Of a stretch of 64,000 nt of DNA, positions 8,714-17,482 are shown piece by piece. Each line of letters starts with the position of its first letter. Position 1 is the first letter of the stretch. The stretch lies in contig NZ_CP019687.1 of assembly GCF_002003265.1 (NCBI RefSeq), positions 2,717,001 to 2,781,000 of the forward strand, read 5' to 3'. The notes under the pieces were generated by a model that saw only the letters and a program-made list of their open reading frames with translations, did no database searches and was not told the DNA's origin. The translations under genes and the position numbers were made by a program. Source of the stretch: Paenibacillus larvae subsp. larvae (lineage in GTDB: Bacteria; Bacillota; Bacilli; Paenibacillales; NBRC-103111).

Positions 8714-8910
8714 GTCCCTATTCACCGCCTTTCACCAAGTCATCTGGTAAATTTGTTATTGTCTTTGTTATGTCTTTATTCTAGTCGAATTCAGGTCCCC
8801 CCAAAACGGACCCGCGTCGGTATTTGTTACTGGACCTAAATCGGGGTGAATCTAAGACCGTGGGGAAGGACAGGCCTGGACCAGCCCAACCAAAAGCTAA
8901 TATATATTAC

Positions 8911-8934
8911 AAAAGCCGCTTAATGGCGGCTTTT
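8911..8934. terminator. Rho-independent terminator
   Basis: AAAAGCCGC / GCGGCTTTT stem with a six-base loop and A/T runs on both sides. It lies downstream of the SHOCT-domain gene (ends 8973, minus) and separates it from the PspA operon. Confidence 0.8.
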
Positions 8935-8972
8935 AGCATGAGTCATATACTTTAACTTTAAAGGTCCATCTG

Positions 8973-9659
8973 TTACCATTTATCCTCTAAAATTTGCTTG
9001 CGTTTCTCCTGGTATTCCTCTTCCGATATAAGCCCATCCCGGCGCAGGTGCTCTAAACTCCGGAGGCGGATCTCAAAACTGTCCTGCACACGTTCATCAT
9101 GAAAACCTCCTGCAGGCGGCATAGGAATGGCTGTCTGGCTGTCCGGGATTATGAAACCTTCCGAGGTCTCCTCTCTGGAAGAAGCTGCCTGGTCTTGGGC
9201 CTTCTGCAGCTGGTCGTTGGTTCTTGTTGTTAAGTCATCATCTTCTTGGAAATAAGGGTTCCGGGATTGAGAAACAGTTTCATGACTATCCCGGTTGGTT
9301 TCAGCTTGAGCTCTTACCTCGCGTTCGTTTTCCCTGCTGTTTACTTTGGGAGAAGTAAGCCGGTTTTTTAAACCGTGAAGCCAAGCTGTGATTTTATCCA
9401 TCATAGAAGATAAAGTTTGTGATTTAGAATGACGTTTTGCTTCTCTGTCAACAGTTTCAGCGGCCCGGAAGACTCCCCTTTTAGTGAATAAATCCAATCC
9501 GTAATAAATACCCATAACAACGGAAATGAGTGTCCATGTAATACCTAACCCCTTTAACCTGGGAATGGCAAACCAGAACCCTGCCACTATGAAAAGCAGA
9601 CTGATAAGAAAATAGGCTAGTGATAACTTTCTTTGTATGACCCTTTTCCAGAGATTCAT
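8973..9659 (-). CDS. Membrane protein with C-terminal SHOCT domain
   Basis: 228 residues. Two membrane segments at the N-terminus (LAYFLISLLFIVAGFWFAI, LGITWTLISVVMGIYYGL), a long polar, low-complexity middle with many Gln, Arg and Asp, and the C-terminal signature RSLEHLRRDGLISEEEYQEK, which is the SHOCT motif (short C-terminal oligomerisation domain). No enzymatic function. It lies just upstream of the PspA operon in its own transcript and may be part of the same membrane-related neighbourhood. Confidence 0.8.
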   Translation of the reverse strand: MNLWKRVIQRKLSLAYFLISLLFIVAGFWFAIPRLKGLGITWTLISVVMGIYYGLDLFTKRGVFRAAETVDREAKRHSKSQTLSSMMDKITAWLHGLKNRLTSPKVNSRENEREVRAQAETNRDSHETVSQSRNPYFQEDDDLTTRTNDQLQKAQDQAASSREETSEGFIIPDSQTAIPMPPAGGFHDERVQDSFEIRLRSLEHLRRDGLISEEEYQEKRKQILEDKW

Positions 9660-9798
9660 CCTATATGGTTCGCCTCCTTACTTGTTTATTCTTGTATCAT
9701 TTACGATTCGGCAGGCGTTTGGGTTGCTTTCCTATGCATATTTTCCCCGGTCTTTCCCACACTAACCATAACTTTTGTTAAGGCGGAGGTTACCGGGA

Positions 9799-10821
9799 AT
9801 GAAACGAACGAAATTAATACTTGGTTTACTTGGGATGCTGGGTTTGCTGATTGCAACAGGTTCATTTTCTATAGCCGGTTCTACCGGTGTTTTCTCGGAC
9901 GACAAGGAGATTCGATCTCATGAAGCCCTCTCCCAGGAACCCAAGCTGCTTACTTTTCAAGTATTGAGTGATCTACATATTGAAAAGGGTGATAAAAAAA
10001 GTCACCGGCTGCTGCGGAATGCTCTGGAAGATTATCATAAACATGTGCCGGACAGCAAGCTGATGGTTCTTAACGGTGATTTGACGGGAGGTATGGAGCA
10101 GGATTATGAAGCCTTGTCCGGGATTTTATCCGCTTCCCCCCACCCTCCATTACATGCGGTCATGGGAAATCATGACTATTACCAGATTTGGCGTCAACCG
10201 GGCGGATCGTGGAATCCGAAACAGCTTAACCCGAACTGGTCCTCCGAAAAGGCGAAAAAACTGTTTCTGAAGTATTTCCCTTATAAACAAGTGTACCACG
10301 AAACCTGGATTAACGGTTTCCAGTTTATTTTTCTTGGTTCCGAATCTTACCGGGACGACCATCCCGAGACATTTGAGAACGCTTATTTATCAAATATTCA
10401 ACTGGCCTGGCTGGAAAAGCGTCTAAAGCCGAGAACCCGGGAAAAGAAAGACTCCCGAAAACCGGTTTTTGTTTTTCTTCATCAGCCCCTTCCTTTTACA
10501 CTGGAAGGGACGGATAAAGAATTGGGGATTACTCAGCACAAACAACTAAGGGCGATATTGGATCGGCATCCCGAAGTGGTCTTTATATCAGGACATACCC
10601 ATTATGATGCGGCGCAAACGAAGCAGTTTGTCCGCGATACTTTCATGATGGCAGGCTGCGGGTCGGTACGCCTTACTTACGGTGCCGACAATGAGCCGAT
10701 CCATCCTGTCCGGAGCCAAAGCCTAACCATTGATGTTACGGATAAAGAAGTGATCTTCCGGGTAAGGGATCATACGAGGAAGGAGTGGGCAGGGCAGCCT
10801 TTTGTTTATAAGTACAAATAG
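9799..10821 (+). CDS. Secreted metallophosphoesterase
   Basis: 340 residues from ATG 9799, which has GGCGGAGG upstream; an in-frame TTG at 9775 does not. A signal peptide or anchor MKRTKLILGLLGMLGLLIATG is followed by a calcineurin-like domain with all expected metal motifs: SDLHIEKGD, LNGDLTGG, MGNHDYY, and near the end ISGHTHYD. It should hydrolyse phosphomono- or diesters outside the membrane; the substrate is unknown. Complete gene; only 44 bases separate it from the truncated flavoprotein gene downstream. Confidence 0.88.
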   Translation: MKRTKLILGLLGMLGLLIATGSFSIAGSTGVFSDDKEIRSHEALSQEPKLLTFQVLSDLHIEKGDKKSHRLLRNALEDYHKHVPDSKLMVLNGDLTGGMEQDYEALSGILSASPHPPLHAVMGNHDYYQIWRQPGGSWNPKQLNPNWSSEKAKKLFLKYFPYKQVYHETWINGFQFIFLGSESYRDDHPETFENAYLSNIQLAWLEKRLKPRTREKKDSRKPVFVFLHQPLPFTLEGTDKELGITQHKQLRAILDRHPEVVFISGHTHYDAAQTKQFVRDTFMMAGCGSVRLTYGADNEPIHPVRSQSLTIDVTDKEVIFRVRDHTRKEWAGQPFVYKYK

Positions 10822-10865
10822 CAGGTTCGTCTTCCACCCTCCCTTTCCAACTTATCCCCCTACAA

Positions 10866-12089
10866 TTGGCCGCCATAGCAGCGGCAGAATACGGTGCAAA
10901 GGTAGGGTTAATCGATAAAGGGAATAAGTTAGGCAGAAAACTCGGCATTTCGGGTGGAGGACGCTGTAACGTCACAAATGCCAAAACAAATGATGAACTG
11001 ATCCGGAATATACCGGGAAACGGCCGGTTTCTGCACAGTGCTTTGGAAACTTTCGGAAGCAGGGATATTATCACTTTTTTTGAACAAATGGGAATTGCCC
11101 TGAAAGAAGAGGACCGGGGACGAATGTTTCCCGTTTCGGATAAAGCAAAAACAGTGGTTGTTACGCTTATAGGGAAAGCGAAAAGTACAGGAGTGGAAAT
11201 CCGGGTTAATTCTCCTGTTAAGAAAGTGCTGTATGATGACGGAAAGACCTCAGGGGTATTGCTTCACAGCGGTGAAAAACTGTCCGCTTCCTGTATTATC
11301 CTGGCGACAGGAGGAAAGTCCGTCCCCCATACGGGTTCAACCGGTGACGGGTATACCTGGGCAGAAGCGGCCGGACATACGATTACAGAACTTTATCCTA
11401 CAGAGGTCCCCCTCACATCTTCGGCTTCCATCATCCGGGATAAGGAACTTCAAGGGTTATCCCTGAGGAACGTAACGTTAACAGTATGGAACTTTAAGGG
11501 AAAAAAATTGATTCAGCATGAAGGGGGTATGATCTTTACCCATTTTGGACTGTCCGGCCCAGCCGCCTTACGGTGCAGTCAATTTGTCGTAAAAGAACTT
11601 AAAAGAAGCAGGCTAAGTACCGTTTTATTGACCATTGATCTTTTTCCTGAAAAGAGTCAGGACGAGCTGTACAAAGAAACATTGGAGCATGCCCGGACCG
11701 AATCCAAAAAAGCCGTAAAAAATGTTTTGAAGAGATATGTTCCGGATAGACTGGTCCCTATTTTATTGGGACGTGCGGGGATTGATGAAGCTGTGACATA
11801 TGATCATATTCCTAAGCAGCCCTGGATGGAACTGACCCGGTTGATGAAACAGTTTCCTGTCAAGATAAACGGCACTTTATCACTGGAAGAAGCTTTTGTT
11901 ACAGGAGGAGGCGTTCATGTGAAAGAAGTAGATCCGAAGACCATGCAGTCCAAGCTCATGCCCGGCTTGTTCTTTTGCGGAGAGATTTTGGACATCCATG
12001 GGTATACGGGAGGATATAACATTACGGCTGCTTTCTCAACCGGATATACAGCAGGAAGAAATGCTGCATTAAGCTGTTCAACGAGATAA
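10866..12089 (+). CDS. BaiN/HI0933-family flavoprotein lacking its N-terminal FAD loop
   Basis: 407 residues from a TTG codon; no ribosome site precedes it. The rest matches the BaiN/HI0933 NAD(P)/FAD oxidoreductases well: GRKLGISGGGRCNVTNA, the conserved THFGLSGPAALR, and the C-terminal GGVHVKEVDPKTM and CGEILDIHGYTGGYNI. Family members begin with a VIGGGPAGLMAA-type dinucleotide-binding loop; here reading starts exactly at the 'AAIAAAEYGAKV' that normally follows it, and upstream codons (PFQLIPLQ) do not supply it. About 15-20 residues are missing, so FAD binding is probably lost and the gene may be a recent pseudogene. Confidence 0.8.
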   Translation: MAAIAAAEYGAKVGLIDKGNKLGRKLGISGGGRCNVTNAKTNDELIRNIPGNGRFLHSALETFGSRDIITFFEQMGIALKEEDRGRMFPVSDKAKTVVVTLIGKAKSTGVEIRVNSPVKKVLYDDGKTSGVLLHSGEKLSASCIILATGGKSVPHTGSTGDGYTWAEAAGHTITELYPTEVPLTSSASIIRDKELQGLSLRNVTLTVWNFKGKKLIQHEGGMIFTHFGLSGPAALRCSQFVVKELKRSRLSTVLLTIDLFPEKSQDELYKETLEHARTESKKAVKNVLKRYVPDRLVPILLGRAGIDEAVTYDHIPKQPWMELTRLMKQFPVKINGTLSLEEAFVTGGGVHVKEVDPKTMQSKLMPGLFFCGEILDIHGYTGGYNITAAFSTGYTAGRNAALSCSTR

Positions 12090-12106
12090 AAAACTTAAAT
12101 GAAACC

Positions 12107-12155
12107 AAGCCAAGCTGACACCTGATGAATACCGGCGCCAGCTTGGCTTAATTTT
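12107..12155 (+). terminator. Rho-independent terminator
   Basis: AAGCCAAGCTG / CAGCTTGGCTT stem with a 21-base loop, followed by AATTTTT. It ends the plus-strand phosphoesterase-flavoprotein unit and separates it from the convergent gene at 12188. Confidence 0.75.
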
Positions 12156-12187
12156 TGTGCACGATCCGATAAAATTGGGATTGTGCT

Positions 12188-12556
12188 TCAAATATGAATA
12201 CCGCCTGAAAAATGGTCGTAATCGTCCTCCGAAGGGTCAAAATGCGGGGCTTCCGCATCCGGAATATCTTCATTCACCAGATGAGCGGGAATCCGTATTT
12301 CATCCACATGGTAAGCCCGCTCATAAGCCTCCGGTTCGTTTATTTCCCCTGACCGCTCAACCATCTCTCCGCCATGAGCCTGAACGATTTGCAGCGCTGA
12401 GCTCAAATCCTGATCATCCACATGGATATGAAGTGTTGATGTTTCCGTTTCTTCTAAATGCGGTTGATATCCAAGCTCGGCCAGCGTATCATAAGCCATC
12501 CTGACTGATTCCTTGCTTTGAAATGAAAAGAAAACCGGGGCACTGCTCATGCTCAT
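12188..12556 (-). CDS. Conserved-looking small acidic protein, unknown
   Basis: 122 residues, soluble, strongly acidic and rich in His toward the C-terminus (HFDPSEDDYDHFSGGIHI). The first half (FFSFQSKESVRMAYDTLAELGY, ETSTLHIHVDDQDLSSALQI) looks like a small alpha/beta ACT- or ferredoxin-like fold. An AAAGGAAG site precedes the ATG. I do not recognise a named family. It lies between the flavoprotein and the dead ecsB gene in its own unit. Confidence 0.65.
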   Translation of the reverse strand: MSMSSAPVFFSFQSKESVRMAYDTLAELGYQPHLEETETSTLHIHVDDQDLSSALQIVQAHGGEMVERSGEINEPEAYERAYHVDEIRIPAHLVNEDIPDAEAPHFDPSEDDYDHFSGGIHI

Positions 12557-12628
12557 CTTCTTCCTTTCCTGTGAGTCACTGTATGCGTAGCATGCGCATT
12601 TCGTTGCTTCTCCATACTTCGAAAGCCC

Positions 12629-13446
12629 TTACCAGGTGGTGAAAAGTTGCGAAGCAATGAATGCGGCCGCTGCCCCGGCCAAAGGACCCAATACAATCCC
12701 GGCCCATCCGAAAGATGCAACTTCGGCTGCCAGACTGATCGGGGCGAAGAGAACAGAAGAAATCCAAAAAACCGATTTACGGACGGCTTGAATTTTATCC
12801 CAATCTTCTAAAAAGAACAGCCGTAGAAACGGAGCTTGAAGGCCCTCCTTTACATTCATTTTGACCCACAACGTCAATAGGCAGGCAATCGCTACCCATA
12901 CTATTATCCGGATTGTCTCAGGAGCAAGCCCCGCTCCTATGCTACTTATCATAATAAATTGAACGTACGATAGTCTTTCTCTCTGATTGCGGAATGTTTG
13001 TTTAATCAAAGCCTCTGTCAGTCCATTCGCAGGTGTCCGTTTACGGAACAGCCTTTGGGAGGAACGGAACAGCCAGGGCCTTTTGCGGATACGGCTGGGC
13101 TTTTCCACAACCTGAAGCAGCAGTAACCCCGTCAGCCACATTTTAGCCTTATATTAGCGGTCAACCTCTAAATAAAACGTTCCTTCTTGCCGAAGCCGGA
13201 CCGGAATCAGGAAAAGCAGGGCCCTATAAACAATACTGCAAGAACAATACTAATCCAAATACGGTTCTCTACCCATAATAGGGACACCATCAGAAGAAAC
13301 CAGGACAAAATGAGAGTGGGCATCCAAAATAAAAACCATTTAAACCCTCGCCATTTTAAGCTGTATATCTGTTTCAGCATTCCCATTGAACATTTGAAAG
13401 CCGTCAAAATAACCAGCATAATGCCAACGGAAGTAGGTTGCAGGCG
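12629..13446 (-). pseudogene. ecsB: EcsB-like ABC permease, C-terminal part, decayed
   Basis: This is the C-terminal two-thirds of an EcsB-type permease. From the IS boundary near 13446 the frame reads LQPTSVGIMLVILTAFKCSM and continues through membrane segments to AVLFIGPC. Near 13215 a frameshift moves the homologous reading to LLFLIPVRLRQEGTFYLEVD, which meets a TAA at 13154-13156 before resuming as YKAKMWLTGLLLLQ down to the natural end ASQLFTTW. So besides the IS insertion there are one frameshift and one nonsense codon. The matching N-terminal part is at 14938-15117. No functional product is expected. Confidence 0.8.
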
Positions 13447-13458
13447 TTGAGACTCCCA

Positions 13459-13470
13459 CGGCTAAAGCCG
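13459..13470 (-). repeat. IS605 right-end hairpin
   Basis: CGGCTAAAGCCG forms a short GC-rich stem close to the right end of the element, as in transposon ends recognised by Y1 transposases. The tnpB-associated guide RNA, if made, would run through this end (roughly 13447-13600); that is inferred from the family and not directly visible. Confidence 0.55.
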
Positions 13471-13596
13471 CAAGCTGACACCTTTGGTATCACTGGGATT
13501 CTTGGGTGGTAGTCGGTCATGCATTTCTGCTAACCGTAGTTCCCCCAAGTTCAGGGCTGTCTCATCAGCCCGTCCTAAGACAGTGCATATAGCATC

Positions 13597-14610
13597 TTAG
13601 GCTGACAGACTGTTACCATCTGCCACAGGTTGATTCATGATATTGATCGCTCCAACCCGATCTCGATGAGCGTTGAATCCGCATGAAGCAGGACATGTTT
13701 GAGAAGTGTAGGCAGGATTTACCTCCACAATCTTTATGCCGACTAGGTTTGCTTTGTAGGAGATGAATTGTTGAAGCTGATAAAAAGTCCAACTATGCAG
13801 ATTCTTTGCGTTTTTGCGGCTTGTTCTTGCCGTCTTGCGAATATTCTCCAGTCGTTCAAGCTTGATTATGGACACATTTTCCTGAATGGCTGTATCGACA
13901 ATTTGCCGACTAATCTTATGATTTTGATCTTTCATCCAACGTTGCTCTTTATTACCTGGCTTACGAATGGCAGACAATTTTTTGAGTTTACCTAATTTAC
14001 GTCTGCGTTGTTGGTACTTTCTTCGTATGTACTTATTTTCTCTGCCGTTTCCAAAGAATCGGGTTTTACCCGTAGAAGTTACAGAAACAGCGGGAACTTT
14101 CAAACCAAGATCAATACCCATGATGTTTTCGTTGTTTGTTACGCTTGTAGGTACTTCTATTGAAATTTGAGCGTACCATTTTCCTGACTTTTCGATAATA
14201 CGCATCAATCCAAGTTTGGCTTTTCTTAACAGTTCCATATCTCTGCTAGTCGCTGTAGCCCGAAACGCTGTTTTCTTCGTCTTTTTATCTACAACGATAG
14301 GAAACGCAACTGTATTTTCGGATACTGTGTAGTTTCGATTGTTAACGAAATATACAGATTTTTTAAGAATTGGACGAACACCAAGTTTCTTGATTTTACT
14401 GAAAACACTTTTGGCATCACGAATCGCTTGATTACAAACGGCAGACGGAAGAACTGTTTCTACATCTTTTGTAGTCATTTTCGGAAATGCCCCTAATTGT
14501 TCAGCCCGTTTGGTTAATTGATTGACTACCCGAATGTACTCATTTCCCAATTGACGTAGAATGGCTGGTTGATCAGGAAATATGCGTATCTTAACGGTTA
14601 AAGCTTGCAT
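13597..14610 (-). CDS. tnpB: TnpB, IS605-associated RNA-guided nuclease (zinc finger damaged)
   Basis: 337 residues from ATG 14610, chosen because AAGGGGG precedes it. TnpB is the ancestor of Cas12: a guide-RNA-directed DNA nuclease that helps keep the element. RuvC motifs are visible: first Asp in MGIDLGLKVPAVS, Glu in IIKLERLENI, last Asp in AHRDRVGAINI. The zinc ribbon is abnormal: the usual CPxCG...(about 16-20 residues)...CxxCG is collapsed to TCPASCGFNAHRD, so one Cys pair and the loop between are gone. Length is correspondingly short. Activity is doubtful. Confidence 0.85.
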   Translation of the reverse strand: MQALTVKIRIFPDQPAILRQLGNEYIRVVNQLTKRAEQLGAFPKMTTKDVETVLPSAVCNQAIRDAKSVFSKIKKLGVRPILKKSVYFVNNRNYTVSENTVAFPIVVDKKTKKTAFRATATSRDMELLRKAKLGLMRIIEKSGKWYAQISIEVPTSVTNNENIMGIDLGLKVPAVSVTSTGKTRFFGNGRENKYIRRKYQQRRRKLGKLKKLSAIRKPGNKEQRWMKDQNHKISRQIVDTAIQENVSIIKLERLENIRKTARTSRKNAKNLHSWTFYQLQQFISYKANLVGIKIVEVNPAYTSQTCPASCGFNAHRDRVGAINIMNQPVADGNSLSA

Positions 14611-14614
14611 GTGT

Positions 14615-14944
14615 TCACCCCCTTTTCTTTTGTTCTTGGGCATAACGCTTTACTGTTTCGCTTGATACGTTTCCTGCTGTACTAACGAAAAAAGAACGTG
14701 TCCACAGACTAGGCAAATGAGCAAGATGCTTGAACTCTTGCCTTAATATTCGAGGGGTCACTCCCTTCACTTTTGCCATTACGTCTGATGGAGAATCGGT
14801 GGGAAGACCATTCAGGAACAGATGGACATGATCGGCCATAACTTCCATTGCCACAATAAACCAGCTATTCTGATGGCATATTTCAGCCAATAGCTCCTTG
14901 AATCGAATTTCCACTTGTTTTACTAGGGCAGAACATAAAACCAC
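14615..14944 (-). pseudogene. tnpA: Y1 (HUH) transposase TnpA, N-terminally truncated
   Basis: 109 readable residues. The core is a good IS200-type TnpA: the metal-binding HUH motif is seen as MADHVHLFLN, and the region around LPSLWTRSFFVSTAGNVS carries the conserved WxxSFFxxTxGxVS. The catalytic tyrosine region near the C-terminus (VKRYAQEQKK) is present. The first about 17 residues, including the YHxVWC strand, are missing at the junction with ecsB, so the protein is probably inactive. Its end overlaps the upstream codons of tnpB. Confidence 0.75.
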
Positions 14945-15117
14945 TCAGGCGGAAAAAGCCACATTCGTATGTATTCATACATAGCCATAGCTATAGCCGG
15001 TATGACCAGATACAATGCCACTGTCCAGTCCACGGCAGAACGCAAAGCTTTATATTGATAAAGCAGATTGCTTATAATCCTTCTTCGGACTAACTGTTGA
15101 ACAGTAATCATGGGCAA
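14938..15117 (-). pseudogene. ecsB: EcsB-like ABC permease, N-terminal fragment
   Basis: Start of the permease whose remainder is at 12629-13446. It reads MPMITVQQLVRRRIISNLLY and a first membrane segment VALYLVIPAIAMAMYEYI, then stops shortly after crossing into the IS605 element. Adding both parts gives about 330 residues against roughly 400 for the family, so some ecsB sequence was lost when or after the element arrived. It follows ecsA, itself frameshifted, as in the normal ecsAB order. Confidence 0.75.
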
Positions 15118-15156
15118 AACAGTCCTTTCTTGTTAAACATGGGTTCCTTTCTACTG

Positions 15157-15886
15157 TCAAGAATCCGGAAGTCCGCCCATTCCTTTCTGCTGCAAAATTT
15201 CATGAAAACATTCCAACAAAGTTCCCGAAGGCAATGCAGCCTGGTCACGAATTTGATCCAGTGTGCCTTCCGCCGCAAGGGTCCCATTCGAAATTAGTAC
15301 GAAACGGTCACAAACCCGCTCAGCCGTATCCAGGACATGCGTACTCATTAAAATGGGGACTCCCCGTTCCCGTTCAGTCTCCAACATATGGAGAAGATCT
15401 TTGGTTGCATAAGGGTCCAGACCAATAAACGGCTCGTCCACAATGTACACGTCGGGCCTGTTTAAAAAACCTATAATCAGCATCATTTTTTGCTGCATCC
15501 CTTTGGAGAAACTTCCCGGCAAATGATGCTTCACTTTTTCAAGCCGGAACTGTTTGAGCAAAGCCTCCGCCCTCTCCTGAAATATCCTCTCCTCCATCTC
15601 ATAAACGGAAGCCGTAAGCTCCAGATGTTCCCAAAGCGTCAGATCATCGTACAAAATCGGATGCTCGGGAATATAGGCAAACGCTTTTCGCTCCCCAAAA
15701 AACTCTATAGTTCCCTTCATCTCTTTCAACAGACCCAAAATCCCTTTGATTGTGGTACTTTTGCCGGCCCCGTTCGGCCCTATAAGACCGAAGCTGGCCT
15801 CTTTCCACTTGAAAAGAAACGTTTTGCAGAACCGTGGTCTGATTATCGTAACCAGCTTCCTCAATGTGTACCTGCAGTACTTCCAT
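15157..15886 (-). pseudogene. ecsA: EcsA-like ABC ATPase, frameshifted
   Basis: The protein would be about 243 residues, normal for EcsA (ATPase of the EcsAB exporter, which in Bacillus affects exoenzyme secretion and competence). Translation begins at ATG 15886 with a good AAGGA site: MEVLQVHIEEAGYDNQTTVL, reaching VERGQL. Near 15788-15796 the frame breaks, and the continuation FGLIGPNGAGKSTTIKG, with Walker A, is in another frame. Signature FSKGMQQKMMLI, Walker B VYIVDEPFIGLDP and the H-loop MSTHVL are intact downstream. A 2-base loss (or 1-base gain) explains it; a sequencing error is possible, but ecsB is dead too. Confidence 0.8.
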
Positions 15887-16112
15887 CTCCACATTCCTTC
15901 TTTCTGTTGCCGATTCTTGTTTTAAAGCCATCCTTATAACCGGGTTTCATTTATTTTTTGTAACTATTTTAACATGGCAAACTTGAAGTTTCGAATTGGC
16001 TGCCCTTCCCTTATTTTTGAGTTTGAAATTTCCCTTTTGATCTGATTTTTATTACAATGGAAAGCATCTACAAAACAACCCGTCCCGTTCAAACAGAAAG
16101 GAAGGCGATACT

Positions 16113-16706
16113 ATGAATTTAAACACCGAGTTGTTTTATGTGGTGAATGACTGGGCCGGGCAGTTTGCCTGGCTGGATAATCTTATGATTTTCTTTACTC
16201 ATACCATCACATATATTTTCCCGTTAATTCTCGTGCTGTTATGGGTTTCCGGACAAAAGGAGCTGAAAAAGGCAAGCCTTTACGCGCTATTTTCTTTTGT
16301 TTTGGCTATCCTTATTTCAAAGATTATTGGCATGTTTTATTTTCATCCCCGTCCATTCGTGGAGCATCTGGGTACTCAACTGGTGGACCATGCGCCGGAT
16401 AGTTCTTTCCCAAGTGATCATTCCACGGCGGCCTTTTCTATTTCATTCGCTATCTACTGGGTGAGGAAGCGTTCCGGGGGGTACATGCTGGGACTCGCTG
16501 CCTTTACTGCCCTCTCCCGGGTTTTTATCGGCGTGCATTTTCCGGCAGATATCATCGCCGGAGCCATCATCGGTCTCCTGACCAGTCTGATTATTTATAA
16601 ATCCAGACATCGTCTTGAACCTTTGGTTCAGCTACCCATTAGCCTGTATGACCGACTATTGTCGAAGGTCAAGCCCCGAAATAATAAAACAAGCCTTCCT
16701 AAATAA
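16113..16706 (+). CDS. bcrC: PAP2-type undecaprenyl-diphosphatase, BcrC-like
   Basis: 197 residues with six hydrophobic segments and the three PAP2 acid-phosphatase motifs: KIIGMFYFHPRPF, SSFPSDHSTAAFS and SRVFIGVHFPADI. BcrC-type enzymes recycle undecaprenyl pyrophosphate to the monophosphate carrier on the outer face of the membrane, feeding peptidoglycan synthesis and giving bacitracin tolerance. Length and motif spacing fit BcrC well. The ATG follows GAAAGGAAGG. The gene stands alone, with the IS3 element starting 28 bases after its stop. Confidence 0.85.
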   Translation: MNLNTELFYVVNDWAGQFAWLDNLMIFFTHTITYIFPLILVLLWVSGQKELKKASLYALFSFVLAILISKIIGMFYFHPRPFVEHLGTQLVDHAPDSSFPSDHSTAAFSISFAIYWVRKRSGGYMLGLAAFTALSRVFIGVHFPADIIAGAIIGLLTSLIIYKSRHRLEPLVQLPISLYDRLLSKVKPRNNKTSLPK

Positions 16707-16798
16707 GGGAAAGAAGGAACCCTCTGCTCTGATATGCTCCCCTTGCGGTAGACAGTTGAAATAATAAAACTGTTTACTGTAAGGAGGAGCATTTTTTC

Positions 16799-17482
16799 AT
16801 GTCCCCTAAAGCAAAAGTATCAGGATCAGAAAAGATTGCAGCTGTTGAAAAGTATTTACGTGGAGAAGATTCGCTTAATCATTTAGCAGCACTTCTTGAT
16901 GTACGCCATTCATCCGTTAGGCAATGGCTTCAGACTTACCAGTCGCTAGGCCCAAACGGATTGCTTCAAACATCACAGAATGCATCTTACTCCGCAGAGT
17001 TAAAAAGAATAGCTGTCGAGGACTATTTGGCTGGCGGCGGTTCTCACATGGATATATGTAAAAGATATGGCATTAAGTCAACTTGCCAATTGCGCGATTG
17101 GATTCTGAAGTATAATGGTCATGAGAAGTTGAACACTTTTGGAACGGGAGGAGCGCCGATCATGACAAAAGGACGAACAACTACTTACGATGAGAGAGTT
17201 GAAATCGTCAGATTCTGCATTGAACATCAACACAATTATGCCCAGACAGCTGATAAATTCCAGGTATCCTATCAGCAAGTGTATTCATGGACAAATAAAT
17301 ACTTAACATCTGGTGTGGATGCACTTCAGGACAGACGCGGGAAAAGAAAATCTGAGGATGAGATGTCCGAAGTGGAGAAACTAAGGGCTCAGAATAAGCT
17401 GTTACAGGCTGAGAACAGAAGGAAGCAGATGGAGATCGATTTGCTAAAAAAGCTGGACGAGATCGAAAGGAGGCGGTTCTAA
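16799..17482 (+). CDS. IS3-family transposase OrfA
   Basis: 227 residues, long for OrfA because it carries three HTH-like repeats (around residues 10-55, 63-105 and 118-165), as in the IS150 group; each has the IVRFCIEHQHNYAQTADKFQ-type helix-turn-helix. The C-terminus is a leucine-zipper-like coiled coil (EVEKLRAQNKLLQAENRRKQ) that in this family mediates dimerisation. ATG follows TAAGGAGGAG. It recognises the IS ends; a frameshift product OrfAB is the transposase. Confidence 0.92.
   Translation: MSPKAKVSGSEKIAAVEKYLRGEDSLNHLAALLDVRHSSVRQWLQTYQSLGPNGLLQTSQNASYSAELKRIAVEDYLAGGGSHMDICKRYGIKSTCQLRDWILKYNGHEKLNTFGTGGAPIMTKGRTTTYDERVEIVRFCIEHQHNYAQTADKFQVSYQQVYSWTNKYLTSGVDALQDRRGKRKSEDEMSEVEKLRAQNKLLQAENRRKQMEIDLLKKLDEIERRRF
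17446..17452 (+). promoter_or_regulatory. Programmed -1 frameshift slippery site
   Basis: The heptamer A_AAA_AAG occurs in the orfA frame (cta aaa aag), exactly where slipping back one base enters the open orfB frame (aaa gct gga cga...). This is the standard signal in IS3 elements for making the OrfAB fusion. Confidence 0.8.

Larger units (their letters stand above)
13447..14940 (-). mobile_element. IS200/IS605-family element in ecsB
   Basis: About 1.5 kb carrying a Y1-type tnpA fragment and tnpB in the same direction, overlapping by a few bases. The right end has the subterminal hairpin expected of this family (13459-13470) and ends close to GTGGGAGTCTCAAC read on the minus strand. As usual for IS605 elements there are no terminal inverted repeats and no target duplication. 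The left end appears lost: the ecsB reading frame (FPPEWFY) runs directly into a tnpA missing its first about 17 residues. The element is therefore probably immobile on its own. Confidence 0.8.

Noticed and set aside
13768-14170. Plus-strand open frames opposite tnpB.
   Set aside because: They are antisense to a clear TnpB and lack ribosome sites.
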